Positions 15,663-24,973 of a stretch of 64,000 nt of DNA are shown here, piece by piece. The notes under the pieces were generated by a model that was not told the DNA's origin, did no database searches, and saw only the letters and a list, made by a program, of their open reading frames with translations. Position 1 is the stretch's first letter. Each line of letters begins with the position of its first letter. The stretch lies in assembly GCF_001043975.1 (NCBI RefSeq), contig NZ_LABY01000171.1:1-64000 (forward strand), read 5' to 3'. This stretch comes from Methylobacterium variabile. GTDB taxonomy: Bacteria; Pseudomonadota; Alphaproteobacteria; Rhizobiales; Beijerinckiaceae. The position numbers and the translations under genes were made by a program.

Positions 15663-16904
15663 CTACTGCGACAGCCGGACCGGCTGGTCCCGCGGCGGCC
15701 CGACGCCGGCCGGCACCGGCACGCTCGAGCCGGCATAGTTGGAGTTGATGGTGAGGTTGGCGCTCCCCTCCGTCCGGATCGTCCGGGCCACCACGACCGT
15801 CCAGGGCGACTGATCGGCGACCTTGTTGTTGTTGCCCTTCACGGTGAGATCGGCGTTCGGCAGGTAGATCGTGCCGAGAAGCTTGCGGGCGTTGCTGGTC
15901 GAGAGCTCGATATCGCCGACGTAGCTGCGGTCGGTGATCAGGACGAAGCCTGCGTAAGGACCGCTCTTGCGGCCCTCCAGCTGCAGGACGGAGCTGCCGG
16001 TGACCTGCGCCGTCAACACTCCCTTGAAGATGATTACGACGTCGCTGCCGGTGATCGTCGTGTTGCCGCCGATGCTGAAGCTGGGTCCGACGAAGTAGTG
16101 ATCGCCCGGGGCCAGCACGAGGTTCGCATTGCCGAGGATCGAGATGGCGCCGCAATGCACGCCGGGATTGAGGTAGAAGGTGCCGCTTCCGAGGCTGAGG
16201 GCGAGCGAGTCGCACAGGAGCGGCACGCTGATCTTCATCGCCGCGAAGGGGTCCTGCACCGCCGGGGCGTCCGTTACGGGATCGGGGCGGATCGGGCCGG
16301 TGGCGCTGCCGGCGGCGCGCACCTCGCCGGCCGACAGGCTGGCGCCCCTGCCCGCCGTCAGGTTGGCGTTGCTCTGGACCAGGCAGTCGCTCGCGGTGAT
16401 CGAGGAACTGCCCTGCAGCTCGATGCTGGCCTGGCTGCCGGCCTGGGCTCCGAGCACGCAGAGCGGCTTGCGCGCCGTGCGGATCGCCGTCGCGGTGACC
16501 TGGAGGTTCCAGCCGCCCGGCGGCAGCAGGCTGCCGAAGAACGAGGCGCGGCTCGCCTTCTGCTGCACGGTGACGGCGCGCGTCGCAGGATCGATCGAGG
16601 CGGTCGAGGCGATCGTCCAGCGCAGGCGCAGGGGCTCGGCCATGGCGTCGGCGTAGAGGCGGGTACGCTCCACCGTGGCGGCGGACTGGTCGACGCCGAA
16701 CTCGCCGGCCCCCTGGATCGCCGCCGCGTCGACGTAGCGCTGGAGCTTCGTCCGCGCGAGCATCACCTCGGCAACCTCGGCGACGCCGACCGATCCCATC
16801 CCCAGGATCGGCAGCAGCAGGCTGAGCAGCACGATCACCGTGCCACGCTGGCACTGCCAGAACCGTCGGCCGAGGAGTCGGGCAGGGTCCGGGATGGGGC
16901 TCAT
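15663..16904 (-). CDS. TadG/TadE-like surface protein with repetitive beta domain
   Basis: The 413-residue protein begins with a membrane segment of TadG type (RGTVIVLLSLLLPILG) and pseudopilin-like LQRYVDAAAIQGAGEFG. A long region rich in Gly, Ser, Thr and Asn follows, with repeats such as GNANLVLAPGDHYF, GGNTTITG and ADLTVKGNNNKV. That pattern suggests a beta-helix. Such proteins are secreted or surface attached, so a role in adhesion is plausible. A GTG start at 16925 is also possible. It resembles the neighbouring vWA protein in layout, suggesting a pair. Confidence 0.72.
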   Translation of the reverse strand: MSPIPDPARLLGRRFWQCQRGTVIVLLSLLLPILGMGSVGVAEVAEVMLARTKLQRYVDAAAIQGAGEFGVDQSAATVERTRLYADAMAEPLRLRWTIASTASIDPATRAVTVQQKASRASFFGSLLPPGGWNLQVTATAIRTARKPLCVLGAQAGSQASIELQGSSSITASDCLVQSNANLTAGRGASLSAGEVRAAGSATGPIRPDPVTDAPAVQDPFAAMKISVPLLCDSLALSLGSGTFYLNPGVHCGAISILGNANLVLAPGDHYFVGPSFSIGGNTTITGSDVVIIFKGVLTAQVTGSSVLQLEGRKSGPYAGFVLITDRSYVGDIELSTSNARKLLGTIYLPNADLTVKGNNNKVADQSPWTVVVARTIRTEGSANLTINSNYAGSSVPVPAGVGPPRDQPVRLSQ

Positions 16905-17084
16905 CGTTGGGGCGAACGTCGACACAGGTCGCGGCCGGACCTGCTGCCGTCAGGAGTTTCTTTCCCGGTGCCCGCATAGCCAGCTCAGCACGTCTTTCTG
17001 CGGGGCAACTTCCGAACAAATACCTAACGCAGCCAGGCGGTTGAATTCACGCGGCGCGAACCTCGCCCGCAGGTTGCGGTGCCC

Positions 17085-17125
17085 GACGCCGCCGCCGGCC
17101 GGAGGCGGCGCCGGGCGGCGGCGTC
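17085..17125 (-). terminator. Hairpin at the 3' end of the FAH-family gene
   Basis: Twelve-base arms (17085-17096 and 17114-17125) are exact reverse complements and overlap the stop codon region of the leftward gene ending at 17124. Confidence 0.5.
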
Positions 17126-18116
17126 AGCTGCTCACGTCGTGCTCGATCGCCCCGAAGATCGAGTGCCCGCCGGCATCCTTCATCTCGACCCGCAGGCGGT
17201 CGCCTGCCGTCAGGTAGGGCGTGCGCGCCCAGCCGGCCGTCAGAGCCTCGGCGGCGCGGGCTTCGGCGAGGCAGGCATAGCCGGCCCCGCCCTCCTCCGC
17301 GGGGCGGCCCGGGCCGCCGTCGATGCCGCGGTTCGAGACCGGGCCCGCGGTGATCAGGGTGCCGGCCCCGAGGCCGCGGTGCCGCGCCGCCTCCGCCACC
17401 AGGGCGACGAGGCTGCGCCCGAGATCGGCGCCGGCATCGGGGCAGCCGAGCGCCTTGCCGTTGCGGCTCACCAGGAGCGGGCGGTGCAGGCTGCCGTCCC
17501 GCCAGGCGGCCCCGAGCTCGTCGGGGGTTACCGCCACCGGCCCGAGGCTCGCCGCGAGGGCGGGTGCATCCGCGCCGTCGAGGTCGAGCCCGTCCGGACG
17601 CAGCCGGTCGTGGCGGATCACCTCCGCCAGCAGCGTCACCAGCCGGATGGCGCCCTCGGCGGCGTCGGCACCTCGGGGCACGTCCCCGGTGATCGCCGCG
17701 AGGCCGGCCGAGAGGTCGAGGGAGGCCGCCGGATCGTCGGCGCTGAGCGTGTCGCGGGGGCCCAGGAACGCGTCGGAGGCGGCGTGGCGCAGGCCCCCCG
17801 CCTCGCCGGCCGGCGCCTCGGCCCCCGCGGCCTGGCGCAGCAGCGCCGGGTAGCCGGGCCAGGCCGCGGCGTGCCGGCGGGCATAGGCCCGGGGCAGGGG
17901 AGCCGCGCAGGCATGCTCGTGGAAGCGGAACGAGGGTACCGAGCCGTGCTCGAGCTGCTCGGCCAGGGCCTCCAGGGCGGGGGCGCAGCGCTCCCACTCG
18001 TCGAGGGCCTGCTGCAGCGTCGGCACCACGATGAACGCGTCGGTGGCGCGGGTGAGATCGCGCGAGACCACGACGAGGCGGCCGTCGCGGCCGTGCTTGA
18101 GGCTGGCGAGCTTCAT
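17124..18116 (-). CDS. Fumarylacetoacetate hydrolase (FAH) family protein
   Basis: This 330-residue protein resembles the FAH superfamily. It has an N-terminal segment KLASLKHGRDGRLVVVSRD, the RHHAAAW-containing region, and a C-terminal catalytic core with GTLITAGPVSNRGIDG and LTAGDRLRVEM. FAH-family enzymes cleave carbon-carbon bonds in aromatic catabolism, including the last step of tyrosine breakdown. Whether this is true fumarylacetoacetase is not certain, because the usual partner genes hmgA and maiA are absent. A strong GGAGGA site precedes the ATG at 18116. Confidence 0.85.
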   Translation of the reverse strand: MKLASLKHGRDGRLVVVSRDLTRATDAFIVVPTLQQALDEWERCAPALEALAEQLEHGSVPSFRFHEHACAAPLPRAYARRHAAAWPGYPALLRQAAGAEAPAGEAGGLRHAASDAFLGPRDTLSADDPAASLDLSAGLAAITGDVPRGADAAEGAIRLVTLLAEVIRHDRLRPDGLDLDGADAPALAASLGPVAVTPDELGAAWRDGSLHRPLLVSRNGKALGCPDAGADLGRSLVALVAEAARHRGLGAGTLITAGPVSNRGIDGGPGRPAEEGGAGYACLAEARAAEALTAGWARTPYLTAGDRLRVEMKDAGGHSIFGAIEHDVSS

Positions 18117-18239
18117 TCGGCGTTCCTCCTGGCCCGCCGTCGCGGGCGGTTCGGCCCGATTGGTCCGGGCGCGTTGGCCCATCATGGACCGCCCCGGCCG
18201 CGGAGGCTACGGCCGAGGCGCGGGAAGGCTGCCCCAGCG

Positions 18240-19301
18240 TCAGATCGTGCCGTGGACGAGGCCGTGGATGAAGCCGAGCTTGCCGATCACCGGCGGCGCC
18301 AGCACGAAGGGGTAGAGGTCGCCCTGGCCCATCGCCCGGTTGACGCTGTTGAGGGCGAACACGAAGGGCAGCCAGGCGCCGATGATCTGCTCGATGCTCT
18401 GCGCCTGGTAGGGGTCGAAGTCGATCCGCGCGGCGAGCTCGCCGCCCGCGTCGAGGAGCGGGTGGATTTGCATGCCGAAGGCGCTCGCCATCTCCAGCGT
18501 GTCGACGATGTGCAGGTAGTGGGCCCAGGTCTCGGCGAAGTCCTCCCACGGATGGGTGGTGGCGTAGGCCGAGACGAAGTTCTCCTGCCAGTTCGCCGGC
18601 GTGCCCTGCTCGTAGTGCCGCTGGAGCGCCGCGTTGTAGTCCTGCGAATCGTCGCCGAAGACGGCCCGGCAGGCGTCGAGCCGTCCGGCGTCGCGCACCA
18701 GCAGGTCCCAGTAATGGTGCCCGACCTCGTGGCGGAAATGCCCGAGCAGGGTGCGGTAGGGCTCGCCCATCTGCCGCCGGCGCTTCTCGCGCTCGGCGTC
18801 GTCGGCCTCGACGAGCGCGATGGTGATGACGCCGTTGTCGTGCCCGGTCATCACCTTCGGGCCCTGGTTCTCCGGCGGGTCGGCCAGGAAGTGGAAGATC
18901 AGCCCGTGCTCCGGGTCCTCGGCCCTGGTCTTCAGCGGCAGGTTCCAGCGCAGCAGGCTGTAGAACAGCCGGTGCTTGGCGAACTCCATCTCGCGCCACT
19001 TGGCGAGGTATTCCGGATTCGACACGTCCGGAATCGTGCCGTTGTGGCGGCAGGCGAGGCAGAACGCGTCGCCCGAGCCCGGCGGCACCAGCCAGTTGCA
19101 GGCGTCGTGCACCGCGTTGGCGCAGAACCGGCTCGGCCGGTCGCGGACGGCGAGCGGCGTCCAGTCCTCACCCCCGGCGGGCTCGAGCGCCGAGAGCGTG
19201 CCGGTCTCCGGCAGGTAGGCGAGGCGGTGCCCGCAGCGCTGGCAGGTGCGGTTCTCGAAGTACAGGATGTTGCCGCAGGACTGGCACTGGAACAGCTTCA
19301 T
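18240..19301 (-). CDS. Zinc-binding metallopeptidase with N-terminal zinc ribbon
   Basis: The 353-residue product starts with two CxxC pairs (CQSC, CQRC) that form a zinc ribbon, followed by a cysteine-bearing CANAVHDACNWL and CLACRHNG. The centre has the zincin motif HEVGHH (H191, E192, H195), with a downstream ETWAHYLHI that likely supplies the third ligand. This is the layout of a bacterial putative zinc-binding metallopeptidase family without a known substrate. There is no signal peptide, so it is cytoplasmic. The ATG at 19301 follows GGAGAT. It precedes the foreign nuclease pair but has the high GC of core genes. Confidence 0.85.
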   Translation of the reverse strand: MKLFQCQSCGNILYFENRTCQRCGHRLAYLPETGTLSALEPAGGEDWTPLAVRDRPSRFCANAVHDACNWLVPPGSGDAFCLACRHNGTIPDVSNPEYLAKWREMEFAKHRLFYSLLRWNLPLKTRAEDPEHGLIFHFLADPPENQGPKVMTGHDNGVITIALVEADDAEREKRRRQMGEPYRTLLGHFRHEVGHHYWDLLVRDAGRLDACRAVFGDDSQDYNAALQRHYEQGTPANWQENFVSAYATTHPWEDFAETWAHYLHIVDTLEMASAFGMQIHPLLDAGGELAARIDFDPYQAQSIEQIIGAWLPFVFALNSVNRAMGQGDLYPFVLAPPVIGKLGFIHGLVHGTI

Positions 19302-19463
19302 CGGGATCTCCACCGGGCGCAGGCGGCCGCACGGTGCAACGAACGTGCTAGGGGTGCGGGGGTTGCGATGGCGGCTGACCCGGCATGGCCCAACAGCCCT
19401 TGAGGTCGCGCCGCACTCCGCGGCGCGGCAGGCGGCATGGACGCGGATCGCCCTTCCTCGCCG

Positions 19464-20147
19464 CTACGCGGCGTGCCGCAGGGTGCCGGCCATCGTCTCC
19501 AGGTCCCTGATCAGCCCGGCCACGTCTTCCCGCGAGACCACGGTACGCAATCCGCCATGCACGATCTCGTTCCTGAGGCGTGCCAGGGACCGCAGCCGAC
19601 GGGCATCGTCGTCGTCGATGTAGCCTTCCTGAACCAGGATCTGCACGGCTTGGATCGGTGAGAGGGGCTTGGCCGGGTCGATGCCGCGCTGGTCCATGAC
19701 CAGGCGGGCGATGGCCTCCAGCGCCGCCCACCCCATCACGAACGCGGCCCGCTCATGGCCCGTCTCGTCCAGAGCACGGACCTCGGTAATGCCCGACGCG
19801 ATCGCCTCGAATGTCAGCGGGGGAGGCGACGTCTCGATCTGACCGGGCGTGTTCGCGTAGAACATGCGAAACGACCAGCCAGGCTGTTCGGAAACGCGCT
19901 TCGCGATGTCGGCCAGATGACCCCTCAGGGCTAGATCTTTTCGGTTGGTGATCTCGATCATGATTCCGCCGTCGGGGGTGATCACCATGGCGTCAGGCTC
20001 GTAACCATCCGCGAAGCCGGGAATCGCCTCCTTCGGCGGCGCCACGTAGAACGTCCAGCCGCGCCGTTCCGCATCCTGCCTCAGGTTGTCCAGCAAACGC
20101 CGCGTCTGAAGCGTCAACTCTTCTTCAGACAAGGACTCGAATGTCAT
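19464..20147 (-). CDS. Restriction-nuclease-like protein with HEPN-type C-terminus
   Basis: The 227-residue protein reads as two parts. The N-terminal half resembles a PD-(D/E)xK nuclease of the archaeal-Holliday-resolvase-like type, with PDAMVITPDGGIMIEI (D52, E65). The usual lysine after E65 is T67, and K70 is the nearest lysine. The C-terminal half is helical and ends with RNEIVHG (R192, N193, H197), which fits the HEPN RNase motif R-x4-6-H. Its start overlaps the stop of the upstream RusA-like gene by 4 bases (ATGA), so they are coupled. The GC content is much lower than in the surrounding genes. A defence or genome-integrity role is inferred, not shown. Confidence 0.65.
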   Translation of the reverse strand: MTFESLSEEELTLQTRRLLDNLRQDAERRGWTFYVAPPKEAIPGFADGYEPDAMVITPDGGIMIEITNRKDLALRGHLADIAKRVSEQPGWSFRMFYANTPGQIETSPPPLTFEAIASGITEVRALDETGHERAAFVMGWAALEAIARLVMDQRGIDPAKPLSPIQAVQILVQEGYIDDDDARRLRSLARLRNEIVHGGLRTVVSREDVAGLIRDLETMAGTLRHAA

Positions 20148-20587
20148 GGCACTCGCCTCCAACTGGTGTCGCTGCTGACCCTCACGTACACCATCGGAGG
20201 GTCCATGGCGGCAGCGTGCTGCAGCATGTCCGTGAGAGAATTGAACTCGACGTAGACACCCGGTTCGAATTTCTGAACAACCACTCTTTCGATGACTTGA
20301 TCGTCTCGATAGACGATGCTCCTCATCCCGTCGAGAATCGGCTTCACGATGTTGTCGACGTCGCCCTGCATGGGCGCCGGCGGGAAATAAAAGATCGTCA
20401 CCGATAAAGGTCGCTCATCCAGGAAAGTGAATTCCCGGCTCGCGGCAATGCGGTTCCTGGCGGCCTCGCCGACCATCGACTTCCAGGTCTCCCTCGCACT
20501 CTTCGAGGCCTGGAGCGAGCGAGGTGTCGCCTGGATCGTGAATTCGAGCGGGAACGGTACGGCGAGGTCGTCGTCCCAGTCGTGCAT
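20144..20587 (-). CDS. RusA-like endodeoxyribonuclease
   Basis: The 147-residue protein shows the RusA signature: an early LEFTIQATPRSLQ strand, then QGDVDNIVKPILDGM and YRDDQVIE. Aspartates D76 and D78, lysine K82 and aspartates D95/D96 match the metal-binding acidic residues of RusA Holliday-junction resolvases. RusA proteins are typically phage-derived, which agrees with the low GC (120 bases at 20221-20340 are 60 G+C by hand count). It overlaps the downstream REase/HEPN gene by 4 bases. The ATG at 20587 has only a weak ribosome-binding site; a TTG at 20617 would add ten residues. Confidence 0.78.
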   Translation of the reverse strand: MHDWDDDLAVPFPLEFTIQATPRSLQASKSARETWKSMVGEAARNRIAASREFTFLDERPLSVTIFYFPPAPMQGDVDNIVKPILDGMRSIVYRDDQVIERVVVQKFEPGVYVEFNSLTDMLQHAAAMDPPMVYVRVSSDTSWRRVP

Positions 20588-20796
20588 TCGAAAGCAGGCT
20601 CGCGCTTGGGTTATCAAGGCGCGACCACGCCCTGCTCAAACTATCACCGCCTGCGCGGCGGGTCACCGTGAAACCGAGTGCCAAGCGGCCACCCACCCAT
20701 GCCCCCGAGGCACTCACGGCCCACAGCGAAATCTCCTATGACCGGAGCGCAAGACCCGAACCGGGCCGCCAGATGCCCGCGCGAGAGGAGACGCCG

Positions 20797-22347
20797 ATGG
20801 CGATGAACGGGGCCGAGAGCCTGGTGCGCACCCTGGTGGCGGGGGGCGTGGAGGTGTGCTTCACCAATCCGGGCACCTCGGAGATGCACTTCGTCGCCGC
20901 CCTCGACCGGGTCGAGGGGATGCGGGCGGTGCTGTGCCTGTTCGAGGGCGGCGCCACGGGTGCGGCCGACGGCTACGCCCGCATGGCCGACAAGCCGGCC
21001 TCGACCCTGCTCCACCTCGGCCCGGGCCTCGGCAACGGCATCGCCAACCTGCACAACGCGCGCCGCGCCCGCTCTCCGCTCGTCAACATCGTGGGCGAGC
21101 ATGCCACCTATCACCGCGCCTTCGACGCGCCGCTGACCTCCGACATCGAGGGTCTGGCCGGCCCGGTCTCGGCCTGGGTCCGCACCGGCATGAGCGCCAA
21201 GGCGGTGGCGGCGGACGGGGCCGACGCGATCGTCGCCGCCCGCACGGCGCCGGGCGGCGTCGCCACCCTGATCCTGCCCGCCGACACCGCCTGGGAGGAG
21301 GGTTCCGGCATCGCGCCCCTGCCGGCGATCCCCGAGCGGCCGCGGGCGAGCGACGAGGCGATCGCGCACGCGGTCGCGGCGCTCCGCAGCGGCGAGCCGG
21401 TGCTGCTCCACCTCGGCGACCGGGCGGTGCGCGACGAGGGCCGGCGCCTCGCCGCCCGCATCGCGCAGAAGACCGGCGCCAAGCTGCTGGCCATGACCTC
21501 GAACGCCCGCATCGACCGCGGCGCCGGCACGGTGCCGATCGAGCGCCTGCCCTATCCGGTCGACCCGGCCCGCGAGGTGCTGGCGCCCTACAAGCACGTG
21601 ATCCTGGTCGGCGCGACGCTGCCGGTGGCGTTCTTCGCCTATCCGGGCAAGCCGAGCGCGCTGGCGCCCGCCACCTGCGACGTCTTCGCCCTCGCGACCC
21701 CCGAGCAGGACCAGATCGACGCGCTGGAGCGCCTCGCCGAGGCGGTCGGCGCCCCCGCCGAGGCGCCGCTGCCCGCAGGGCCCCGGCCCGTCCTGCCCGG
21801 CGACGGGCCCCTCGACCAGGACGCGATCGGGCGGGTGCTCGGCGCGCTGATCCCCGAGGGCGCGATCATCTGCGACGAATCGGTCACGACCGGGCGCAAC
21901 TTCTTTCCCGCCACCCACGCGGCAGCGCCCCACACCTGGCTCCAGCTCAACGGCGGCTCGATCGGGCTCGGCATCCCGATGGCGACCGGCGCCGCGGTGG
22001 CCTGCCCGGACCGCAAGGTGATCTCGCTCCAGGCCGACGGCAGCGCCCTCTACACCGCCCAGGCGCTGTGGACCCAGGCCCGCGAGCGCCTCGACGTGGT
22101 CACGTTGATCTGGTCGAACCGTTCCTACGCGATCCTGCGCCACGAGCTGACCAATGTCGGCGCGAATCCCGGCCGCAAGGCGATCGACATGCTGACCCTC
22201 GACGATCCGCCGATCGACTGGGTGAGCCTGTCGCGGGGCTACGGCGTCGAGGCGCGCCGGGTCGAGACCCTGGCGCAGCTCGTCGACACCCTGACGGGGG
22301 CGCTGTCGCGCCGCGGCCCGTTCCTGATCGAGGTGGCGCTCGGGTAG
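20797..22347 (+). CDS. Thiamine diphosphate-dependent enzyme, acetolactate synthase-like
   Basis: The 516-residue protein has the three domains of the TPP enzyme family. The N-terminal PYR domain has the activating glutamate region (VCLFEGGATGAADGYARM), the middle is a Rossmann domain, and the C-terminal PP domain has the metal-binding QADGSALYTAQALWT and IWSN. Acetolactate synthase large subunits, benzoylformate decarboxylases and related enzymes share this plan. The protein is shorter than true IlvB and no small subunit gene is near, so a decarboxylase or other 2-oxo acid role is likely. The ATG at 20797 follows GAGGAG; an in-frame ATG at 20773 is possible. Confidence 0.85.
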   Translation: MAMNGAESLVRTLVAGGVEVCFTNPGTSEMHFVAALDRVEGMRAVLCLFEGGATGAADGYARMADKPASTLLHLGPGLGNGIANLHNARRARSPLVNIVGEHATYHRAFDAPLTSDIEGLAGPVSAWVRTGMSAKAVAADGADAIVAARTAPGGVATLILPADTAWEEGSGIAPLPAIPERPRASDEAIAHAVAALRSGEPVLLHLGDRAVRDEGRRLAARIAQKTGAKLLAMTSNARIDRGAGTVPIERLPYPVDPAREVLAPYKHVILVGATLPVAFFAYPGKPSALAPATCDVFALATPEQDQIDALERLAEAVGAPAEAPLPAGPRPVLPGDGPLDQDAIGRVLGALIPEGAIICDESVTTGRNFFPATHAAAPHTWLQLNGGSIGLGIPMATGAAVACPDRKVISLQADGSALYTAQALWTQARERLDVVTLIWSNRSYAILRHELTNVGANPGRKAIDMLTLDDPPIDWVSLSRGYGVEARRVETLAQLVDTLTGALSRRGPFLIEVALG

Positions 22348-22461
22348 GATCCGGCGTCCCGACCCGGAGAGCGCTGAATCGTGGCGTAGCCGGCTCAACT
22401 TAACCTTCCGGAAGATCCGCAGGTCCTATCCCGGACGGGCTGCGGGGCCGGATCGGACGGG

Positions 22462-24882
22462 ATGAGCGGGAACGCGACGCGCGACGGCACCGAGGGGCTG
22501 CTGCACCGTTGGCACGCCGCCCGTGCCGCCGCCTGCGGGCTGCCGACCTACGAGGACGTGGTCCTCGGCAATCTCGGCCGCATGGCGAGCCACGCCGCCC
22601 TGGTGGGCGGGTGGCCCGGCAGCCCCCGCCTGCTCTGGGTCGGCGAGGCGTTCGAGGCTTGGCTCGGCCGCGAGGGGGCGGGCCTCGTTCTCGATGACCT
22701 GCCGGGCGGCCTCGCCCCCGCCCTGCGCGAGATCATCGGCGACGCGCTCGCCGGCGGCGCGCCGGTCCGCGCCCCCTGCGCCCGGGTGGCGGGCGGCGTC
22801 GCTCACACCACCGGGATGCTCGGCATGCCGCTGGCGGCGCAGGGAGGCGGGCGCCTGGTGCTGCTGTGCCTTGCCGGCGAGACCGCGCGGACGAACCTCC
22901 TCAAGACCCTGTTCCGCTCGACCCGGCAGGGCATGGCGGCCGTCGCGGCGGTGCGGGACGGGACCGGTGCGACGCAGGACTTCCGGATCCTCGCCCTCAA
23001 CGAGGCCGCCGCCGCGATGATGCACACCACCGTCGATCGCGCGCAGTGGCAGCGACTGACCGCGCTCCTACCGCCCGCGGCGGTCGCGCCCATGCTGGAG
23101 CGGCTGACGGCGGCCCTCGACGGGGGACGGCGCAGCTACGAGGTGTCCCACGTGCTCCTCGACGGGAGCCCGCTGCACCTGCGCGTCGAGATCGCCGCCA
23201 TCGGCGACCTGCTCGGCGTGACCCTCACGGATATCGGCGACCTCAAGGCGCGGGAGGCCTCGGCCCGCCTGCTGTTCGAGCACAACCCGGTGCCGATGTG
23301 GCTCTCGGGCGCGGACGGCGCGGTGCTGGCGGTCAACGATGCCGCCACCGGCCATTACGGCTTCTCCCGCGAGGACTTCCTGGGTCTCTCGGCCGGCGAC
23401 CTCGTCGCTCCGGCGCCGGAGGCGAGCGGCCCCGCCCAGCGCCACCGCCGCCGCGACGGCAGCGTCATCGACGTCGAGGTGTTCTCCGGCCCGATCCCGT
23501 TCGAGGGAGGGAGCGCCACCCTGACCGCCTGCGTCGACGTGACCGAGCAGCGCCGGGCCGAGCAGCGCATCGCCCACATGGCCCACCACGACGCCCTCAC
23601 CGGGCTGCCGAACCGCGTCCTGTTCCACCGCCGGCTGGCCGAGGCGGCGGCGGACGCGCGGGCGACGGGGGCTCCGCTCGGCCTGCTCTGCCTCGACCTC
23701 GATCACTTCAAGATCGTCAACGACACCCTCGGCCACCCGGCCGGCGACGCGCTGCTGCGCCAGGTCGCCGAGCGCCTGCGCGCCTGCCTCGGCGCCGACG
23801 GGCTGGTGGCGCGGCTCGGCGGCGACGAGTTCGCGATCCTCAGCCCGGCCGGGCTGCCGGCGCTGCCCGGGCTCGCCGACCGGATCATCGCCGCGATCGG
23901 CCGGCCGTTCACCCTGTCCGGCCAGGACGTCACGGTCGGGGTCAGCATCGGCATCGCACTGGCGCCCGAGCACGGCGACGACCCCGACGTCCTCCTGCGC
24001 AAGGCCGACACGGCGCTCTACGCCGCCAAGGCCGACGGGCGGCGCACCCGGCGCCTGTTCGAGGCGGCCATGGATGCGGCCCTGCAGGGCCGCCGCGCCC
24101 TCGAACGCGACCTGCGGGCGGCGGTCGCCGCTGAGGCGCTGGAGGTCCACTTCCAGCCCCTCGTAGCCGCCGGCAGCCTCGCGGTGACGGGCTGCGAGGC
24201 GCTGCTGCGCTGGCGCCACCCCGAACGGGGCTTCGTCTCGCCGGCGGAGTTCATCCCGGTCGCCGAGGAGACCGGGCTGATCGCGACCCTGGGCGAGTGG
24301 GTGCTGCGGCAGGCCTGCCGCGAGGCCGCTGGCTGGCCCGGCGGCGTGCGGGTCGCCGTCAACCTCTCGCCGGTGCAGTTCCGCACCCCCGACCTCGTCG
24401 GCACCGTGGCCCGCGCGCTGGCCGAATCGGGCCTCGACCCGGCCCGGCTCGAGCTCGAGATCACCGAGCAGGTGATGCTCGAGGAGAGTGCCGCCAACGT
24501 CGCGGTGCTGCACCGGCTGCGCGACGTCGGCGTGCGCATCGCCATCGACGACTTCGGGACCGGCTACGCCTCGCTGAGCTACCTGCGGGCCTTCCCGTTC
24601 GACAAGATCAAGATCGACCGCTCGTTCACCATGGCGCTCGGCCGCGAGGCGACGGCGGTGGCGATCGTGCAGGCGGTGATCGGGCTCGGCGCCAGCCTCG
24701 GCATCACCACGGTGGCGGAGGGGGTCGAGACCGAGGCGCAGCTCGCCGCCCTGCGGCGCAGCGGCTGCGGCGAGATGCAGGGCTTCCTGTTCAGCCGGCC
24801 GGTTCCGGCGGCGGAGGTGCGCCGGCTGGTCGCGGCCCGGAAGGCACCCTGGATGACGAGGCCCCGGATGGCGGCGGCCTGA
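22462..24882 (+). CDS. PAS-GGDEF-EAL cyclic di-GMP enzyme
   Basis: The 806-residue protein has two poorly conserved N-terminal sensor parts (about 1-250), a PAS domain (about 265-365, FEHNPVPMWLSGADGAVLAV), a GGDEF domain with the intact motif RLGGDEFAIL near residue 452, and an EAL domain with GCEALLRW near 579 and later IDDFGTGYASLSYL. Both catalytic signatures look intact, so it could make and break cyclic di-GMP, with the PAS domain setting the balance. No transmembrane segment is visible. It sits alone between the TPP enzyme and the L,D-transpeptidase. Confidence 0.92.
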   Translation: MSGNATRDGTEGLLHRWHAARAAACGLPTYEDVVLGNLGRMASHAALVGGWPGSPRLLWVGEAFEAWLGREGAGLVLDDLPGGLAPALREIIGDALAGGAPVRAPCARVAGGVAHTTGMLGMPLAAQGGGRLVLLCLAGETARTNLLKTLFRSTRQGMAAVAAVRDGTGATQDFRILALNEAAAAMMHTTVDRAQWQRLTALLPPAAVAPMLERLTAALDGGRRSYEVSHVLLDGSPLHLRVEIAAIGDLLGVTLTDIGDLKAREASARLLFEHNPVPMWLSGADGAVLAVNDAATGHYGFSREDFLGLSAGDLVAPAPEASGPAQRHRRRDGSVIDVEVFSGPIPFEGGSATLTACVDVTEQRRAEQRIAHMAHHDALTGLPNRVLFHRRLAEAAADARATGAPLGLLCLDLDHFKIVNDTLGHPAGDALLRQVAERLRACLGADGLVARLGGDEFAILSPAGLPALPGLADRIIAAIGRPFTLSGQDVTVGVSIGIALAPEHGDDPDVLLRKADTALYAAKADGRRTRRLFEAAMDAALQGRRALERDLRAAVAAEALEVHFQPLVAAGSLAVTGCEALLRWRHPERGFVSPAEFIPVAEETGLIATLGEWVLRQACREAAGWPGGVRVAVNLSPVQFRTPDLVGTVARALAESGLDPARLELEITEQVMLEESAANVAVLHRLRDVGVRIAIDDFGTGYASLSYLRAFPFDKIKIDRSFTMALGREATAVAIVQAVIGLGASLGITTVAEGVETEAQLAALRRSGCGEMQGFLFSRPVPAAEVRRLVAARKAPWMTRPRMAAA

Positions 24883-24973
24883 CTTTCCCGGCGCTTGAGT
24901 CCGGGAGGACACAACCTGTGCGGCTGTGAGAGGCTAGGCATGGATCGTCAGTCCTGCCGAAAGGTCATGCCCG

